Counted from the first letter of the stretch, positions 35,808 to 46,487 are shown. The stretch is DNA of 64,000 bases from Oscillospiraceae bacterium (GCA_017414435.1 JAFQMN010000009.1:124001-188000); one strand, 5' to 3'. A program made the numbers and translations. Notes: generated by a model not told the origin, from the sequence alone.

Positions 35808-37250
35808 TTGGAGTATGATGTTGTTATTGGGTTAGAAGTTCATGTGGAACTTTCTACAAAAACTAAAATGTATTGCGGCTGCAAAAATATTTTTGGGGGA
35901 AGAGTCAACTCAAATTGTTGCGAAATCTGTTTGGGCATGCCGGGCACTTTACCAACTGTTAATAAAAAAGCAGTGGAATATGCAATTAAAGCGGGGTTAG
36001 CTTTTGATTGCACAATTAATAAAAAAACAAGTTTTGCTCGCAAGAATTATTTCTATCCAGATCTGCCTAAATCGTACCAGATTTCTCAGGCTAACTTTCC
36101 TCTTTGTGTTGGCGGATTTGTAGAGATCTTACTTGATGAAGGGCGAAAAACAAAAAAAATAAGTTTAAGGCAGATACACATGGAAGAAGATGCGGGAAAG
36201 CTGATTCACGATGAGAGTTTGGGTTTAACTTTGGTGGATTATAATCGGGCTGGAGTGCCGCTTATAGAAATTGTTTCTATGCCAGAACTTAGCAGTGCAC
36301 AAGAGGTAAAAGCTTATTTAGAGACGATAAGGAATACGTTAATGTGTTTAGGTGTTAGTGATTGCCGGATGCAAGAGGGCTCTATGAGGTGCGATGTTAA
36401 TGTCTCTTTAAAACCAAAGGGCAGTGAGATTTTGGGCACCAGATGCGAGATAAAAAATGTAGGTTCGTTTAATGGTGCAGTTAAGGCAGTTGAATGTGAA
36501 ATTAACAGACAAAAAGATGTATTAAATGCTGGCGGGCAGATAAAGCAAATTACAATGCGCTGGGATGAAAGCAAAAATGATAATGTTATTATGCGGGAGA
36601 AAGAAAGCGCAGTTGATTACCGTTATTTTGAAGAACCGGATTTACCTATTTTAGAGATAGATGAAGCGGAAATTGAAAAAATCAAAAAAACCATTCCGGA
36701 GTTGCCAAACGCAAAATTGGCAAGGCTAATGAAAGATTATGGCATTGTTTATGCTGATGCTAATTTATTAGTTTCTAACTTAGACAAGTGTGAAATGTTT
36801 GAAAGTGTGGCTAAATTAGAAAAGTGTGCGCCAAATAAGGTTGCAAATTGGCTTTTGGGTGATGTTTCGCGTATCCTTAATGAAAAGAATATAGAGTTAA
36901 AAGATTCTAAACTGAATGTTCGGAATTTTAGTGAAATGCTTGAGCTAATTGAAGAGGGTAAGATCTCTAACACAGCAGGGAAAACGGTTTTGGAAGAGAT
37001 AATGGAAAACGATATAACACCGCTAGAAGTAATAGAAAAAAATGGTCTGGTGCAGATTAATGATGAAGAGGCTCTAAAAGCTATTGCAGCAGAGGTATTG
37101 TCTACAAATCCGCAGATTAGTGAATTATATGATAAAGGCAAGACAAACATTTTAGGGTTTGCGGTAGGCCAGTGTATGAAGTTATCTAAGGGGCAGGGCA
37201 ACCCGGTGATATTCCAGAAAATAGTAGCTGATTTAATTAAGAGGGGGTAG
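35808..37250 (+). CDS. gatB: Glutamyl/aspartyl-tRNA amidotransferase subunit B
   Basis: GatB binds and phosphorylates the misacylated tRNA in GatCAB. The 480 residues show the family start [13 protein letters not shown], the cradle-domain zinc cysteines (CGCKNIF, CCEICLG), [24 protein letters not shown] and [17 protein letters not shown], then the helical and YqeY tail domains. The frame overlaps gatA by 68 nt if read from its first start, but AAGGAAGTGA at the gatA stop lies 8 nt before a TTG that gives the standard N-terminus, so I chose that. asnS follows after 5 nt. Confidence 0.97.
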   Translation: MEYDVVIGLEVHVELSTKTKMYCGCKNIFGGRVNSNCCEICLGMPGTLPTVNKKAVEYAIKAGLAFDCTINKKTSFARKNYFYPDLPKSYQISQANFPLCVGGFVEILLDEGRKTKKISLRQIHMEEDAGKLIHDESLGLTLVDYNRAGVPLIEIVSMPELSSAQEVKAYLETIRNTLMCLGVSDCRMQEGSMRCDVNVSLKPKGSEILGTRCEIKNVGSFNGAVKAVECEINRQKDVLNAGGQIKQITMRWDESKNDNVIMREKESAVDYRYFEEPDLPILEIDEAEIEKIKKTIPELPNAKLARLMKDYGIVYADANLLVSNLDKCEMFESVAKLEKCAPNKVANWLLGDVSRILNEKNIELKDSKLNVRNFSEMLELIEEGKISNTAGKTVLEEIMENDITPLEVIEKNGLVQINDEEALKAIAAEVLSTNPQISELYDKGKTNILGFAVGQCMKLSKGQGNPVIFQKIVADLIKRG

Positions 37251-37255
37251 TTTTA

Positions 37256-38665
37256 ATGGCCAGTGAAGATATGTTAAAAAGAACGGATATTTATAGAATA
37301 TTTAAAGACATTGAAGAATATGATAATAAATTAGTTAAAGTTTGTGGTTGGGTAAAAACAATTAGAGCAAATAAGAATTTAGGCTTTATTGAATTAAATG
37401 ATGGCTCTATGCAAAAGAATATACAAATTGTATTAGAAGCGGAAGCAATTGATAATTTTGCAGAGGTTACCAAGGAGAATGTGGGAGCTGCATTAACGGT
37501 TATTGGAGTGCTAAAAGAGACTAAGAATGCAAAACAACCATGTGAAATAAAAGCAAACAAAGTTATAATAGAAGGGCATTCCTCGGAAGCGTACCCGCTG
37601 CAGAAAAAACATCATTCGCTTGAATTTTTAAGAACAATACCTCAGCTACGAGCAAGAACGAACACGTTGAGTGCAGTTTTTAGAGTAAGATCTACAGCCG
37701 CATATGCAATACACAAGTTTTTTAATAAACGTGGCTTTGTTTATGTACATACACCAATTTTAACAGGCAGCGATTGTGAAGGGGCAGGTGAGATGTTTAG
37801 AGTAACATCTTTAGACCTTAACAATTTACCTCTTGATGAAAACAATAAAGTTGATTACTCTAAGGATATGTTTGGCAAGCCGGCAAATTTAACAGTTTCT
37901 GGCCAGCTTGAGGGTGAGTGCATGGCGATGGCTTTTGGTAAAATATACACTTTTGGGCCCACTTTTAGAGCAGAAAATTCTAATACGGCAAAACATGCTG
38001 CAGAGTTTTGGATGATTGAGCCGGAAATAGCTTTTGCTGACCTTGATGATGATATGGAATTAGCAGAAGATATGCTTAAATATGTTATAAAATATGTGTT
38101 AAAACATTGCAGCCAAGAATTGGAATTTTTAAACGAATTTATTGACAAGAATTTAATTGAACGTTTGCAGTTTGTGTTAGAATCTGATGTGGAACGTGTT
38201 ACTTACACAGAAGCTGTGGAACTTTTAAAAAAGAGCGGGCATGAATTTAACTACCCGGTAGGCTGGGGCTGCGACTTGCAAACTGAACATGAACGTTATT
38301 TAACAGAGCAAGTTTTTAAGAAGCCTATTTTTGTAACGCATTATCCTAAGGAGATAAAATCTTTTTATATGAAGTTAGATAGCGATGGCAAAACAGTAGC
38401 TGCTGTGGATATGTTGGTGCCGGGGATAGGCGAAATTATTGGTGGCAGTCAGCGTGAAGAAAATCTTGAGGTTTTAGAACGCAGAATTAATGAGTGTGGT
38501 TTAAAGAAAGCAGATTATGAATGGTATTTAGATCTGCGCAGGTTTGGTAGTGCAAAGCATGCCGGTTTTGGGTTGGGATTTGAAAGATTGATTATGTATT
38601 TAACAGGAATACCTAACATTAGAGACGTACTTTTATTCCCAAGAACAGCAGGGAGTATGGTTTAA
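37256..38665 (+). CDS. asnS: Asparaginyl-tRNA synthetase
   Basis: AsnRS charges tRNA-Asn directly. The 469 residues contain the N-terminal OB-fold anticodon-binding domain (about 25-110, [19 protein letters not shown]) and the class IIb catalytic core ([52 protein letters not shown]). Features of AsnRS rather than AspRS include [14 protein letters not shown] [14 protein letters not shown] and the lack of a GAD insertion. GAGGGG lies upstream of the ATG. It is the last gene of ligA-gatCAB-asnS. Confidence 0.96.
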   Translation: MASEDMLKRTDIYRIFKDIEEYDNKLVKVCGWVKTIRANKNLGFIELNDGSMQKNIQIVLEAEAIDNFAEVTKENVGAALTVIGVLKETKNAKQPCEIKANKVIIEGHSSEAYPLQKKHHSLEFLRTIPQLRARTNTLSAVFRVRSTAAYAIHKFFNKRGFVYVHTPILTGSDCEGAGEMFRVTSLDLNNLPLDENNKVDYSKDMFGKPANLTVSGQLEGECMAMAFGKIYTFGPTFRAENSNTAKHAAEFWMIEPEIAFADLDDDMELAEDMLKYVIKYVLKHCSQELEFLNEFIDKNLIERLQFVLESDVERVTYTEAVELLKKSGHEFNYPVGWGCDLQTEHERYLTEQVFKKPIFVTHYPKEIKSFYMKLDSDGKTVAAVDMLVPGIGEIIGGSQREENLEVLERRINECGLKKADYEWYLDLRRFGSAKHAGFGLGFERLIMYLTGIPNIRDVLLFPRTAGSMV

Positions 38666-38743
38666 AAAAGTTGAGTTTTTTAGGAGTTTGCTTTAAGCTA
38701 AAAGCAGGGCAAATTAAAGCTAGAGTGTTAGAAGGTGAAGATT

Positions 38744-39784
38744 ATGCAAAAAGATACACCGGAGTTTGAGTTTAAAAACCGAATAATAGAGCCAGCGAAA
38801 AATGAAGAAGAGATGGACGATAGGGAAACAGAGTTTTCGTTGCGGCCTAAAACACTTGATGAATATATTGGGCAGGAACGCATAAAAGACAATTTAAAAA
38901 TCTTTATTAATGCTGCGCAAAAACGTAAAGAAAGTTTGGACCATTGTTTGTTTTATGGTCCTCCGGGAGTTGGTAAAACAACTTTGGCTGGTATTGTTGC
39001 AAATGAGATGGGTGTTAATATTAGAATAACTTCTGGCCCGGCTATAGAAAGACCAGGGGATTTGGCATCTATTTTAACCAATTTGGGCGAAAATGATGTT
39101 TTGTTTATAGATGAAATACATAGAATGTCGCACAATATTGAAGAAATTCTTTACCCGGCAATGGAAGATTTTGGGCTTGATATTATTATTGGTAAAGGTC
39201 CCTCTGCTCGTTCTATAAGGTTAGACTTACCTAAATTCACCTTGATTGGAGCTACAACACGTGCAGGGCAACTTTCTGCACCTTTAAGAGACAGGTTTGG
39301 GGTTGTGCTTAAATTAGAACTTTATGATGTTTTGAGTTTAACTAGAATTGTTCAGCGCAGTAGTAGAATTTTAGGTATAGCCTGCGAGGAAGAAGGCGCG
39401 GCAGAGATTGCCGCCAGAAGCCGTGGAACACCTAGAATTGCAAACCGGCTTTTAAAACGTGTGAGAGACTTTGCTCAGTGTGACAATTTTAGTGTAATTA
39501 CAAGAGATATAGCAGACAGAGCGCTAAAAAAACTAGAAATTGACAAGATAGGCTTAGATGAAACAGACCATAAAATACTTAAGTTGATAATTAAAAACTA
39601 TGCCGGAGGGCCAGTGGGGCTTGAAACTTTAGCTGCGGCTATTGGTGAAGAAACTGTTACGATTGAAGATGTTTATGAACCGTATTTGATGCAGATAGGA
39701 TTTTTATCTAGAACGCCGAGAGGCCGATGTGTTACAGACTTATGTTATAAACATTTGGGTTTTGAAAGGCCGGGAACAGATTAA
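38744..39784 (+). CDS. ruvB: Holliday junction branch migration helicase RuvB
   Basis: RuvB is the AAA+ motor that drives branch migration with RuvA. The 346 residues show the typical N-terminus ([21 protein letters not shown]), Walker [12 protein letters not shown], Walker [25 protein letters not shown] and the C-terminal winged helix ([17 protein letters not shown]). AAGGTG lies 6 nt before the chosen ATG; a GTG 3 codons earlier is embedded in that site. Unusually, ruvA and ruvC lie about 21 kb downstream and not next to it. Confidence 0.98.
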   Translation: MQKDTPEFEFKNRIIEPAKNEEEMDDRETEFSLRPKTLDEYIGQERIKDNLKIFINAAQKRKESLDHCLFYGPPGVGKTTLAGIVANEMGVNIRITSGPAIERPGDLASILTNLGENDVLFIDEIHRMSHNIEEILYPAMEDFGLDIIIGKGPSARSIRLDLPKFTLIGATTRAGQLSAPLRDRFGVVLKLELYDVLSLTRIVQRSSRILGIACEEEGAAEIAARSRGTPRIANRLLKRVRDFAQCDNFSVITRDIADRALKKLEIDKIGLDETDHKILKLIIKNYAGGPVGLETLAAAIGEETVTIEDVYEPYLMQIGFLSRTPRGRCVTDLCYKHLGFERPGTD

Positions 39785-39807
39785 GATTGTGTGTGGAGTT
39801 GGTGAAT

Positions 39808-41160
39808 TTGGCAAAGTTATTTGGTACCGATGGAATTAGGGGCATTGCTGGAGAATGGTTATCTTCACAGATGGCGTTAGATTTTGGTTTAGCTGTTGGC
39901 ACTCAAATTAAAAAGAAATGGGGGCGTGCAACGGTTGCTATTGGCAGAGACACACGGGTTTCTTCGAGCATGTTAGAAGCTGCGGTTGCTGCTGGCCTTT
40001 GCAATGCAGGGGTTGATGTTAACTTACTTGGTGTTGTTCCTACGCCTGCGGTATCTTTTGCCGTTTTGAAGGGCAAATTAAAAGGTGGAGTTATGATTTC
40101 GGCTTCTCATAATTCATTTGAATATAATGGGTTAAAAGTTTTTAAATTTGGCGGAGAAAAATATGATGACGATGAAGAATTAGAATTAGAAGCATTAATG
40201 CAAAGTAAACAATATGAATATGCAGGGAGTAAAGATATAGGCTGTATTTATGACGACCATACCACAAGAGTGGAGTATATAGACTTTATAAAAAAAAGGC
40301 TAGGGAATTTATTTAAAACATTAAGTAAAAAGCCAAAGATAGCTATAGACTGTGCAAATGGAAGTGCTAGTGCAACTGCCAGGTTTATTTTTTGTGCATT
40401 AAATGCTGAAGTTAATATACTTAACCAGGCTCCTGATGGTTTTAATATTAATGCTGGTTGTGGGTCAACAAAAATAGAAGCATTAAAACATTTTGTTGTG
40501 GATAACAGCTACGATTTAGGGCTAGCTTTTGATGGTGATGCAGACAGATGCTTGGTTGTAGATAAGAAAGGCTGTGTATTAAGTGGAGACCATATACTTT
40601 TAGCAATTGCTAAAATGTTAAAAAAAGAACAAAAGTTGAAGAGCAACACATTGGTTGTAACTAGTATGAGTAATTTAGGGTTTATTGAAGAAGCAACAAA
40701 ATTAGGCTTTAATGTTGTTACTACAGACGTTGGAGATAGGTATATTTTTAAGAAGATGGTAGAAATAGGTGCTTGTTTAGGAGGCGAAGATTCTGGGCAT
40801 TTAATTAGCTTGAATGATGCACGCACTGGTGATGGGCAATTAACTGCTTGTTTATTTCTTGAAGCGATAGACAAATTAGGGTTAAGCTTTGATGATTTGT
40901 ATCCGCAGTTTGAAGAATACCCACAAGTTTTTAAAAGTGTGTGCGTTAAAGACAAGCAAGCAGTTTTACAAGATGCTATAGTGCAGGAGTGCATTTTTAA
41001 GATTAAAGAGACTTTAGGAGATGCTGGAAGGGTTTTAGTAAGGGCGTCTGGAACGGAGCCTTTGATTAGAATTTTAGTGGAAGGTAAAGATGAAAAGCTG
41101 TTGAATGAATCTTCTAATTGCATTGCTGAATTGATTGAAGAAAGGTTTGGTATTAATTGA
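39808..41160 (+). CDS. glmM: Phosphoglucosamine mutase
   Basis: GlmM converts glucosamine-6-phosphate to glucosamine-1-phosphate for UDP-GlcNAc and cell-wall synthesis. The 450 residues begin AKLFGTDGIRGIAG. The phosphoserine loop is GGVMISASHNSFEYNG, the magnesium loop is DGDADRC, and the sugar-binding loop is GGEDSGH; the C-terminal phosphate-binding motif is RASGTEPLIRI. I chose the TTG preceded by GGAG and GGTG, which gives the family N-terminus, over a start 7 codons upstream. The stop overlaps the next start by 4 nt. Confidence 0.97.
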   Translation: MAKLFGTDGIRGIAGEWLSSQMALDFGLAVGTQIKKKWGRATVAIGRDTRVSSSMLEAAVAAGLCNAGVDVNLLGVVPTPAVSFAVLKGKLKGGVMISASHNSFEYNGLKVFKFGGEKYDDDEELELEALMQSKQYEYAGSKDIGCIYDDHTTRVEYIDFIKKRLGNLFKTLSKKPKIAIDCANGSASATARFIFCALNAEVNILNQAPDGFNINAGCGSTKIEALKHFVVDNSYDLGLAFDGDADRCLVVDKKGCVLSGDHILLAIAKMLKKEQKLKSNTLVVTSMSNLGFIEEATKLGFNVVTTDVGDRYIFKKMVEIGACLGGEDSGHLISLNDARTGDGQLTACLFLEAIDKLGLSFDDLYPQFEEYPQVFKSVCVKDKQAVLQDAIVQECIFKIKETLGDAGRVLVRASGTEPLIRILVEGKDEKLLNESSNCIAELIEERFGIN

Positions 41161-42026
41161 AAACGTCGGATAAACTGCAGGGCTATGAATTACTCGATGC
41201 ATCTTGTGGTGAGCGTTTAGAAAGATGGGGGAATCTTTATGTTGTTAGACCAGACCCGCAGGTTATATGGAAAACACCAAAAGTGTCTCCTTTTTGGGGA
41301 AAGTTAAGTGCGAAATATAATCGCTCTAAAACTGGTGGGGGCTCATGGGAGTTTTTTAAAACATTAGACGTAAAGCAAGTAGTGGAATATGAAAATTTAA
41401 AGTTTTGGGTAAAACCAATGAATTTTAAGCATATGGGGATTTTTCCGGAGCAGGCGGCAAATTGGGAAATAATAAAAAAACTAATAGAAAGCGAAAAGTG
41501 CACCCTGAAAGTTTTAAATTTATTTGGTTATACAGGTTGTGCAAGTTTAGTAGCGGCAAGTTCTGGGGCAGAGGTTTGCCATGTGGATGCCGCGAAAGGC
41601 ATGGTTAGTTGGGGAAGAGAAAATGCTGAGCTTTCTGGTATGAGTGATTTGCCGATTAGGTGGATTGTAGATGATTGTGTGAAGTTTGTTAAACGGGAGA
41701 TTCGCAGAGGGAATAAATATGATGCGGTTATTTTAGATCCACCCTCTTATGGGAAAGGACCAAATGGTGAAATTTGGCGATTAGAAGATAATATATATGA
41801 TTTTTTAAAATTAATTACAGAAATTTTAAGTGATAATTTTTCGTTTGTTATGTTTAATCTTTATGCTGGAGGTTTAGCTGCAGGAGTTGCAGATTATTTG
41901 ATGAGATTAACTATTGGAACGAAATTTAATATATCTTTAAACACAGATGAAATTGGTATAGTTGTGCAGTCATCTGGGCAGGTTTTACCTTGTGGAGTGG
42001 TTTGCATTGCAAGAAATAATATGTAA
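41157..42026 (+). CDS. Class I SAM-dependent (r)RNA methyltransferase, RlmI-like
   Basis: The 289 residues show the Rossmann methyltransferase motifs: VLNLFGYTGCASLVAASSGAEVCHVDAAKGMVSW is shared with RlmI/RlmL-type enzymes (SAM loop at about 122-132), and the catalytic-site motif LDPPSYGKGP is near 197. The first 80 residues form a divergent N-domain rich in Trp. A pseudouridine/PUA N-domain, present in full-length RlmI, is absent. The family methylates cytosine C5 or guanine N2 in rRNA; the target here is not known. The TTG start overlaps the glmM stop (TTGA), implying coupling. Confidence 0.88.
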   Translation: MKTSDKLQGYELLDASCGERLERWGNLYVVRPDPQVIWKTPKVSPFWGKLSAKYNRSKTGGGSWEFFKTLDVKQVVEYENLKFWVKPMNFKHMGIFPEQAANWEIIKKLIESEKCTLKVLNLFGYTGCASLVAASSGAEVCHVDAAKGMVSWGRENAELSGMSDLPIRWIVDDCVKFVKREIRRGNKYDAVILDPPSYGKGPNGEIWRLEDNIYDFLKLITEILSDNFSFVMFNLYAGGLAAGVADYLMRLTIGTKFNISLNTDEIGIVVQSSGQVLPCGVVCIARNNM

Positions 42027-42045
42027 AAAAGATGTGAAATAACTT

Positions 42046-42891
42046 ATGATAAAAATTGAAAATTTAGATTGCATGTATAAAACCAGCAATAACCAAATGG
42101 TTCAAGCATTAAAGGGTATTAATTTAACAATAAATCCAGGAGAATTTGTGGCTATTATTGGAGCTAATGGTTCGGGGAAATCTACACTTGCAAAGCATAT
42201 GAATGGGATTATGTTGCCAAAGGAAGGGGATGTTTTTGTATTTGGCAAAAATACAAAAGAAGAACAAAATAATCTATTTATTAAAAAGAGTGTAGGTATG
42301 GTATTTCAGAACCCGGATAATCAGTTTGTTACCAGTGTTGTGGAAGAAGATATAGCGTTTGCTCTTGAAAATTTAGAAATACCTTTTGACGAGATGCATG
42401 AGCGGGTTCGAATGGCGCTAGAATGTGTTGGAATGTATGAATATAAAGATGCATCTATTGAATCACTTTCTGGAGGGCAGAAACAAAAAATTGCAATTGC
42501 TGGGGCAATTGTTATGCAACCTAAATTTCTGGTTTTTGACGAACCTACGTCGATGTTAGACCCGCAGAGTAGAGAAGAAATATGCTCACTTTTAAAGCGC
42601 TTGAACGAAACAATGAATATAGGGATAATTTTTATTACACAATTTATGGAAGAAGTAGCTTTAGCAAAAAGAGTTATTGTTATGAACGATGGAAAAATAG
42701 TTAAAGATATATCTCCTGGCTGCTTGTTTGAGGATATTGATTTTTTAGAGTCAATGAAGTTGAAAGCACCACAAATTACATATTTTTGTTTGGAATTAAA
42801 TAAATTAGGAGAAAATATCAATCCTGGTATATTAGACCTAAAAGAATGTGCAGATGAACTTGCGGCGGCATTAAAGGGGAACAAGCTATGA
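42046..42891 (+). CDS. ecfA1: ECF transporter ATP-binding protein EcfA1
   Basis: This ABC ATPase energises uptake of vitamins or metals by ECF transporters. The 281 residues contain Walker A GANGSGKST (about 39-47), Q-loop VFQNPDNQF, signature LSGGQKQKIAIAGA, Walker B FLVFDEPTSMLD and the H-loop position changed from the usual THDME-type to ITQFMEE, so the conserved switch histidine is a glutamine. The C-terminal domain typical of CbiO/EcfA follows. It overlaps ecfA2 by 4 nt. No substrate-specific S component is nearby, so the module is probably shared (group II). Confidence 0.94.
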   Translation: MIKIENLDCMYKTSNNQMVQALKGINLTINPGEFVAIIGANGSGKSTLAKHMNGIMLPKEGDVFVFGKNTKEEQNNLFIKKSVGMVFQNPDNQFVTSVVEEDIAFALENLEIPFDEMHERVRMALECVGMYEYKDASIESLSGGQKQKIAIAGAIVMQPKFLVFDEPTSMLDPQSREEICSLLKRLNETMNIGIIFITQFMEEVALAKRVIVMNDGKIVKDISPGCLFEDIDFLESMKLKAPQITYFCLELNKLGENINPGILDLKECADELAAALKGNKL

Positions 42892-43760
42892 TACAATTCC
42901 ATAATGTTACATATACATACAACTTTAATACAGATACTTGCAAAGACGCTATAAAGAACATAAATCTTAAAATCCTGCCCGGGGAATTTTTAGCTATTAT
43001 AGGCCAAACTGGTTCGGGGAAATCAACTTTAGTTGAGCATATGAATGGCTTAAAGAAACCGACAGTTGGGGAAGTTTTTGTGAGTGGGCAAGATATTTGG
43101 CAAAAAAAGTTTGATATCACTAAGGTTAGGTTTAAAGTAGGATTAGTTTTTCAATATCCAGAGCATCAGATGTTTGAACAAGATGTTTTTTCTGAAATTG
43201 CTTTTGGTCTGCGCAATAATGGAATAGCAGAAACTAAGATAGAATCTTTAATTTTTGAAGCGTTGGATTTTGTAGGCTTGCCGCATGATATACTTAATAG
43301 TTCCCCTTTTGATTTCTCTGGAGGGCAGAAAAGAAAAATTGCAATTGCCAGTACAATTGCAATGCAACCAGATGTTATTATATTAGATGAACCGACAGCA
43401 GGTTTAGATCCTTACAGCAGTGAATTATTATTAAAAAAGTTTAAAGATTACAATAAAAATAAAGGCAAAACAGTTATTTTAGTTTCTCATAGCATGGAAG
43501 AAGTGGTACGATTTGCAGATAGAGTTATTGTTATGCATAACGGAGAGATTAAAATGGAAGGGGAACCTAGAAAGATTTTCACCAAAGTGGAAGAGTTAAA
43601 TGAAATGGGGCTTGATGTGCCACAAATTTTAAAAGTTTTTTTGGAGTTAAGAAAACTAGGATTTCCGGCCAGAGCTGATATTTATACGGTGGAAGAAGCA
43701 AAACAAGAATTTTTTAGGCTAAAGAATCTGACAAAAGGTGGTAAAAGCTTTGTTAAATAA
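42888..43760 (+). CDS. ecfA2: ECF transporter ATP-binding protein EcfA2
   Basis: The second ATPase of the heterodimer has 290 residues with Walker A GQTGSGKST, Q-loop VFQYPEHQMFEQ, signature FSGGQKRKIAIAST, Walker B VIILDEPTAGLDP and a normal switch histidine in VSHSMEEV. The YPEHQ Q-loop is typical of EcfA2/CbiO2. The gene overlaps ecfA1 by 4 nt and ecfT by 11 nt, giving a tight ecfA1-ecfA2-ecfT operon. Confidence 0.95.
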   Translation: MIQFHNVTYTYNFNTDTCKDAIKNINLKILPGEFLAIIGQTGSGKSTLVEHMNGLKKPTVGEVFVSGQDIWQKKFDITKVRFKVGLVFQYPEHQMFEQDVFSEIAFGLRNNGIAETKIESLIFEALDFVGLPHDILNSSPFDFSGGQKRKIAIASTIAMQPDVIILDEPTAGLDPYSSELLLKKFKDYNKNKGKTVILVSHSMEEVVRFADRVIVMHNGEIKMEGEPRKIFTKVEELNEMGLDVPQILKVFLELRKLGFPARADIYTVEEAKQEFFRLKNLTKGGKSFVK

Positions 43761-44568
43761 TATGATGGTGGGGCAATTTTTTGCAGCAGATTCTATTATA
43801 CATAAACTAGACCCACGTATAAAATTGCTACTTACTTTTGTTTATACTTTATTGATGTTTTTTATAGAAAGTATGTTTATCTTTACTTTTAACATACTTG
43901 CAATTATTATGGTTTATAAGTTAGCAAGAGTTCCGCTGAAAATATTAATAAAAAGTATAAAGAGAATGTTACCAATACTTTTAATTTCAGCTGGCATTAA
44001 TATATTTTTAATACAAGGCGAAACTGTTTTTAAATTTTTAGGTATAAATATTACTAAACAAGGTTTGTGCATGGTAAGCACGATGATAGTTAGAATTATA
44101 TGTTTAATTTCTGGAATGTTATTACTTTTGTATACAACATCACCAGCTGAATTAGTTGCGGCAATTGAAAAGATTTTAAAACCGTTAAAGATATTTAAAG
44201 TGTCGCCAGAAGAAATAGCTATAATGTTTTCTATTGCTTTACATTTTGTGCCAGTTTTATTGCTTGAAGCCGAAAGAATTATGAATGCTCAGAGAGCGCG
44301 TGGAGCGAAATTTGATTCTAAGCATTTAAAAGAAAAATTAAAAGCTTATATAACAATTGTAATCCCGCTGCTTATTTCTACCTCAAACCGCGCAAACGAT
44401 TTAGCCATTGCTATGGAAAGCAGATGTTACCATGGAGGAGAAAACAGAACGCGCTTTAAAATTTTGCACTATTCTGCTTACGATTTATATGCGCTTTTAA
44501 TTAGTTTGTTATATGTTTTATTATTGCTAATATTTAACAAGTTGGATTTTTTTAAAATTGTGATGTAA
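43750..44568 (+). CDS. ecfT: ECF transporter transmembrane protein EcfT
   Basis: EcfT is the membrane scaffold that couples the ATPases to interchangeable S components. The 272 residues start with the family motif QFFAADSIIHKLDPRIKLL, carry about five or six membrane helices, and contain the ATPase-contacting coupling motifs with the Ala-Arg-Gly signature: ERIMNAQRARGAKF at about 180 and a later AMESRCYHGG. The TTG start has AAAGGTGG 9 nt upstream. truA follows after 11 nt, a common Firmicute order. Confidence 0.95.
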   Translation: MLNNMMVGQFFAADSIIHKLDPRIKLLLTFVYTLLMFFIESMFIFTFNILAIIMVYKLARVPLKILIKSIKRMLPILLISAGINIFLIQGETVFKFLGINITKQGLCMVSTMIVRIICLISGMLLLLYTTSPAELVAAIEKILKPLKIFKVSPEEIAIMFSIALHFVPVLLLEAERIMNAQRARGAKFDSKHLKEKLKAYITIVIPLLISTSNRANDLAIAMESRCYHGGENRTRFKILHYSAYDLYALLISLLYVLLLLIFNKLDFFKIVM

Positions 44569-44579
44569 AAGGTTGTTTT

Positions 44580-45314
44580 ATGAGGAATTTATTATTAAAA
44601 ATATCATATAATGGCAGGAATTATCATGGGTATCAGATACAAAAAAATGCGATTACTGTGCAAGAAGTGTTGCAGCAGAGAATTGAAAAATTACTTAAGC
44701 ATAAAATAGAACTTAAAGGTTGCTCTAGAACAGATACCGGAGTTCATGCTAATGAATATTTTGTAAGTTTTAAAACAGAAAACAAAATACCATGCAACAA
44801 ATTGGTTTTGGGGCTAAATGCAATATTGCCAGTGGATATTGCAGTAAAATATTGTGAAGAAAAACCATTGAGTTTTCATGCTCGTTATTCTGTAAAGAGC
44901 AAGGAGTATATATATAAACTTTTAAATAATAAATACCCCGACGCAATTAATAATGGCTTGATTTATTGGTATAAGTGGCCGCTTAATGTTACAAATTTAA
45001 ACAATTTAGCGCAAAGTTTTGTGGGTACGCATAATTTTAAAGGGTTTTGTGCAGAACCTAATAGACGAACAGATTTTACTAGAACAATCTTTTATTTTGA
45101 TGTTTTTAAAATAGATGATATAATATATTTTAGAGTAAGTGGGAATGGATTTTTATATAAAATGGTTAGAATAATGGTAGGGACATTGATTGAATATAGC
45201 AAAAAGAACAAAACTCGAAAGGAACTTGTACAGCTAATTGAGAGCAGAAAAAGAAGTTTGACTGCAAAGCCTATGCCACCAGAGGGCTTATATTTAAATA
45301 AAGTAGTTTATTAA
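44580..45314 (+). CDS. truA: tRNA pseudouridine synthase A
   Basis: TruA makes pseudouridine at tRNA positions 38-40. The 244 residues show LLKISYNGRNYHGYQIQ at the start, the catalytic aspartate in the motif GCSRTDTGVHA (about residue 50), SVKSKEYIYKL, and the C-terminal GNGFLYKMVRIMVGTL. It lies behind the ecf operon in the order typical of Firmicutes. Confidence 0.97.
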   Translation: MRNLLLKISYNGRNYHGYQIQKNAITVQEVLQQRIEKLLKHKIELKGCSRTDTGVHANEYFVSFKTENKIPCNKLVLGLNAILPVDIAVKYCEEKPLSFHARYSVKSKEYIYKLLNNKYPDAINNGLIYWYKWPLNVTNLNNLAQSFVGTHNFKGFCAEPNRRTDFTRTIFYFDVFKIDDIIYFRVSGNGFLYKMVRIMVGTLIEYSKKNKTRKELVQLIESRKRSLTAKPMPPEGLYLNKVVY

Positions 45315-45332
45315 TAGGCAGGTGATAAACTA

Positions 45333-46487
45333 ATGGCCAAAAAAATCAGTGAATTTGAAACTATTAAGTTAAAAAGAAAACAAAAGCAAGTGTCGAAAAA
45401 AATATTTTTATTGTCAACGCTTATCCTTATATTTATGCTATGCTGGCATTTTAGGAATAATATAGCTTATGTTTCTAATATGGTCTCAATTAATTATAAT
45501 AGTTTTAAAAATAACACGCAGTATCCTAAGAATATTTTAGGAGAACAACCTGTTGAATTACAAAAATTTAATAATAATGTTATGCTTATCTGCGAAAACA
45601 GCATGAACATTTATGGAGCATACCAGGCTGCTCAGATTTTTAATGTAAACCGTAATTTTTCTAATGGTGGTATTTGCCACAACAACAAAAAAATAGCGAT
45701 GTTTGATTATGCAACAGGCAATCTAAATTTATATGATAAATTTAAAAATGTTTATAATGAGCAAGGCAAATGCAAGATTTATAATGTTAAAATAGCTAAC
45801 AATAATTCGGTTGCTATTTTAAGTGACTCTTTGCATTATGCATCGTGTGTTCGTGTTTTAGACCCAAATAATAAGCAAATTTTTAATTGGAATTGCACGG
45901 ATAGTTATGTTATTAATGCTGCATTTTCTCCAGATTCTAAGAAGATTGCGATAGTAAGCTTAAAAAGTTCAGAAGGAAATATACAATCGACAATTAGTAT
46001 TTTTGATCTGAAAAGTGGTAAACTTAATAGTAGAATAAATATTTCTGATTTAATTTTTGATATAATTTACTCAACATCAGAGAAGATAGTTGCTATTACT
46101 AGAAATAGTATTTACTTTTTTAATCAAGATTTACAGCGTTTTACTACATATGACTTTAAAAATGAAGAATTGCTAAAATTTAGCTGCTCTAACAATATTA
46201 TTGCTTTATGCTTTAAAAAATATTCAAATGGAGCTTCTTCGAAGATAGTAACCTTGAATTTTGCAGGAGATGTATTGGGAGAAAGCGAATTGAAAGGAGT
46301 GGTAAAATCTCTTAAAGTAGAAGGCAATAATGTAGGGACGCTGGCAGAAGATAGGATTTTTGTATTTAACAGAGATATGAAGATGAAAAAGAGTTATAAA
46401 TGTAATGTACCGATTTATGATTTTTTACAGATTGGCAATAGTATGTTTTTAGTTAGCGCAAATGAACTTAATAAGGTAAAAATGTAG
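45333..46487 (+). CDS. Membrane-anchored beta-propeller protein (DUF5711-like)
   Basis: The function is unknown. The 384 residues have a basic cytoplasmic N-terminus (KLKRKQKQVSKK), one membrane helix (about 24-42), and an outer domain with repeated short beta-strand units containing SPDSKKIAIVS, VRVLDPNNKQI and ISIFDLKSG, characteristic of WD40-like propellers. Families of this design (DUF5711) occur widely in Clostridia. GGCAGGTG lies upstream of the ATG. It stands between truA and radC and ends 21 nt before radC. Confidence 0.72.
   Translation: MAKKISEFETIKLKRKQKQVSKKIFLLSTLILIFMLCWHFRNNIAYVSNMVSINYNSFKNNTQYPKNILGEQPVELQKFNNNVMLICENSMNIYGAYQAAQIFNVNRNFSNGGICHNNKKIAMFDYATGNLNLYDKFKNVYNEQGKCKIYNVKIANNNSVAILSDSLHYASCVRVLDPNNKQIFNWNCTDSYVINAAFSPDSKKIAIVSLKSSEGNIQSTISIFDLKSGKLNSRINISDLIFDIIYSTSEKIVAITRNSIYFFNQDLQRFTTYDFKNEELLKFSCSNNIIALCFKKYSNGASSKIVTLNFAGDVLGESELKGVVKSLKVEGNNVGTLAEDRIFVFNRDMKMKKSYKCNVPIYDFLQIGNSMFLVSANELNKVKM

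Noticed and set aside
40509..41123. 204-residue minus-strand frame antisense to glmM
   Set aside because: Composition is that of a shadow frame (rich in Ser, Leu, Pro) and it lies wholly within a well-conserved gene.
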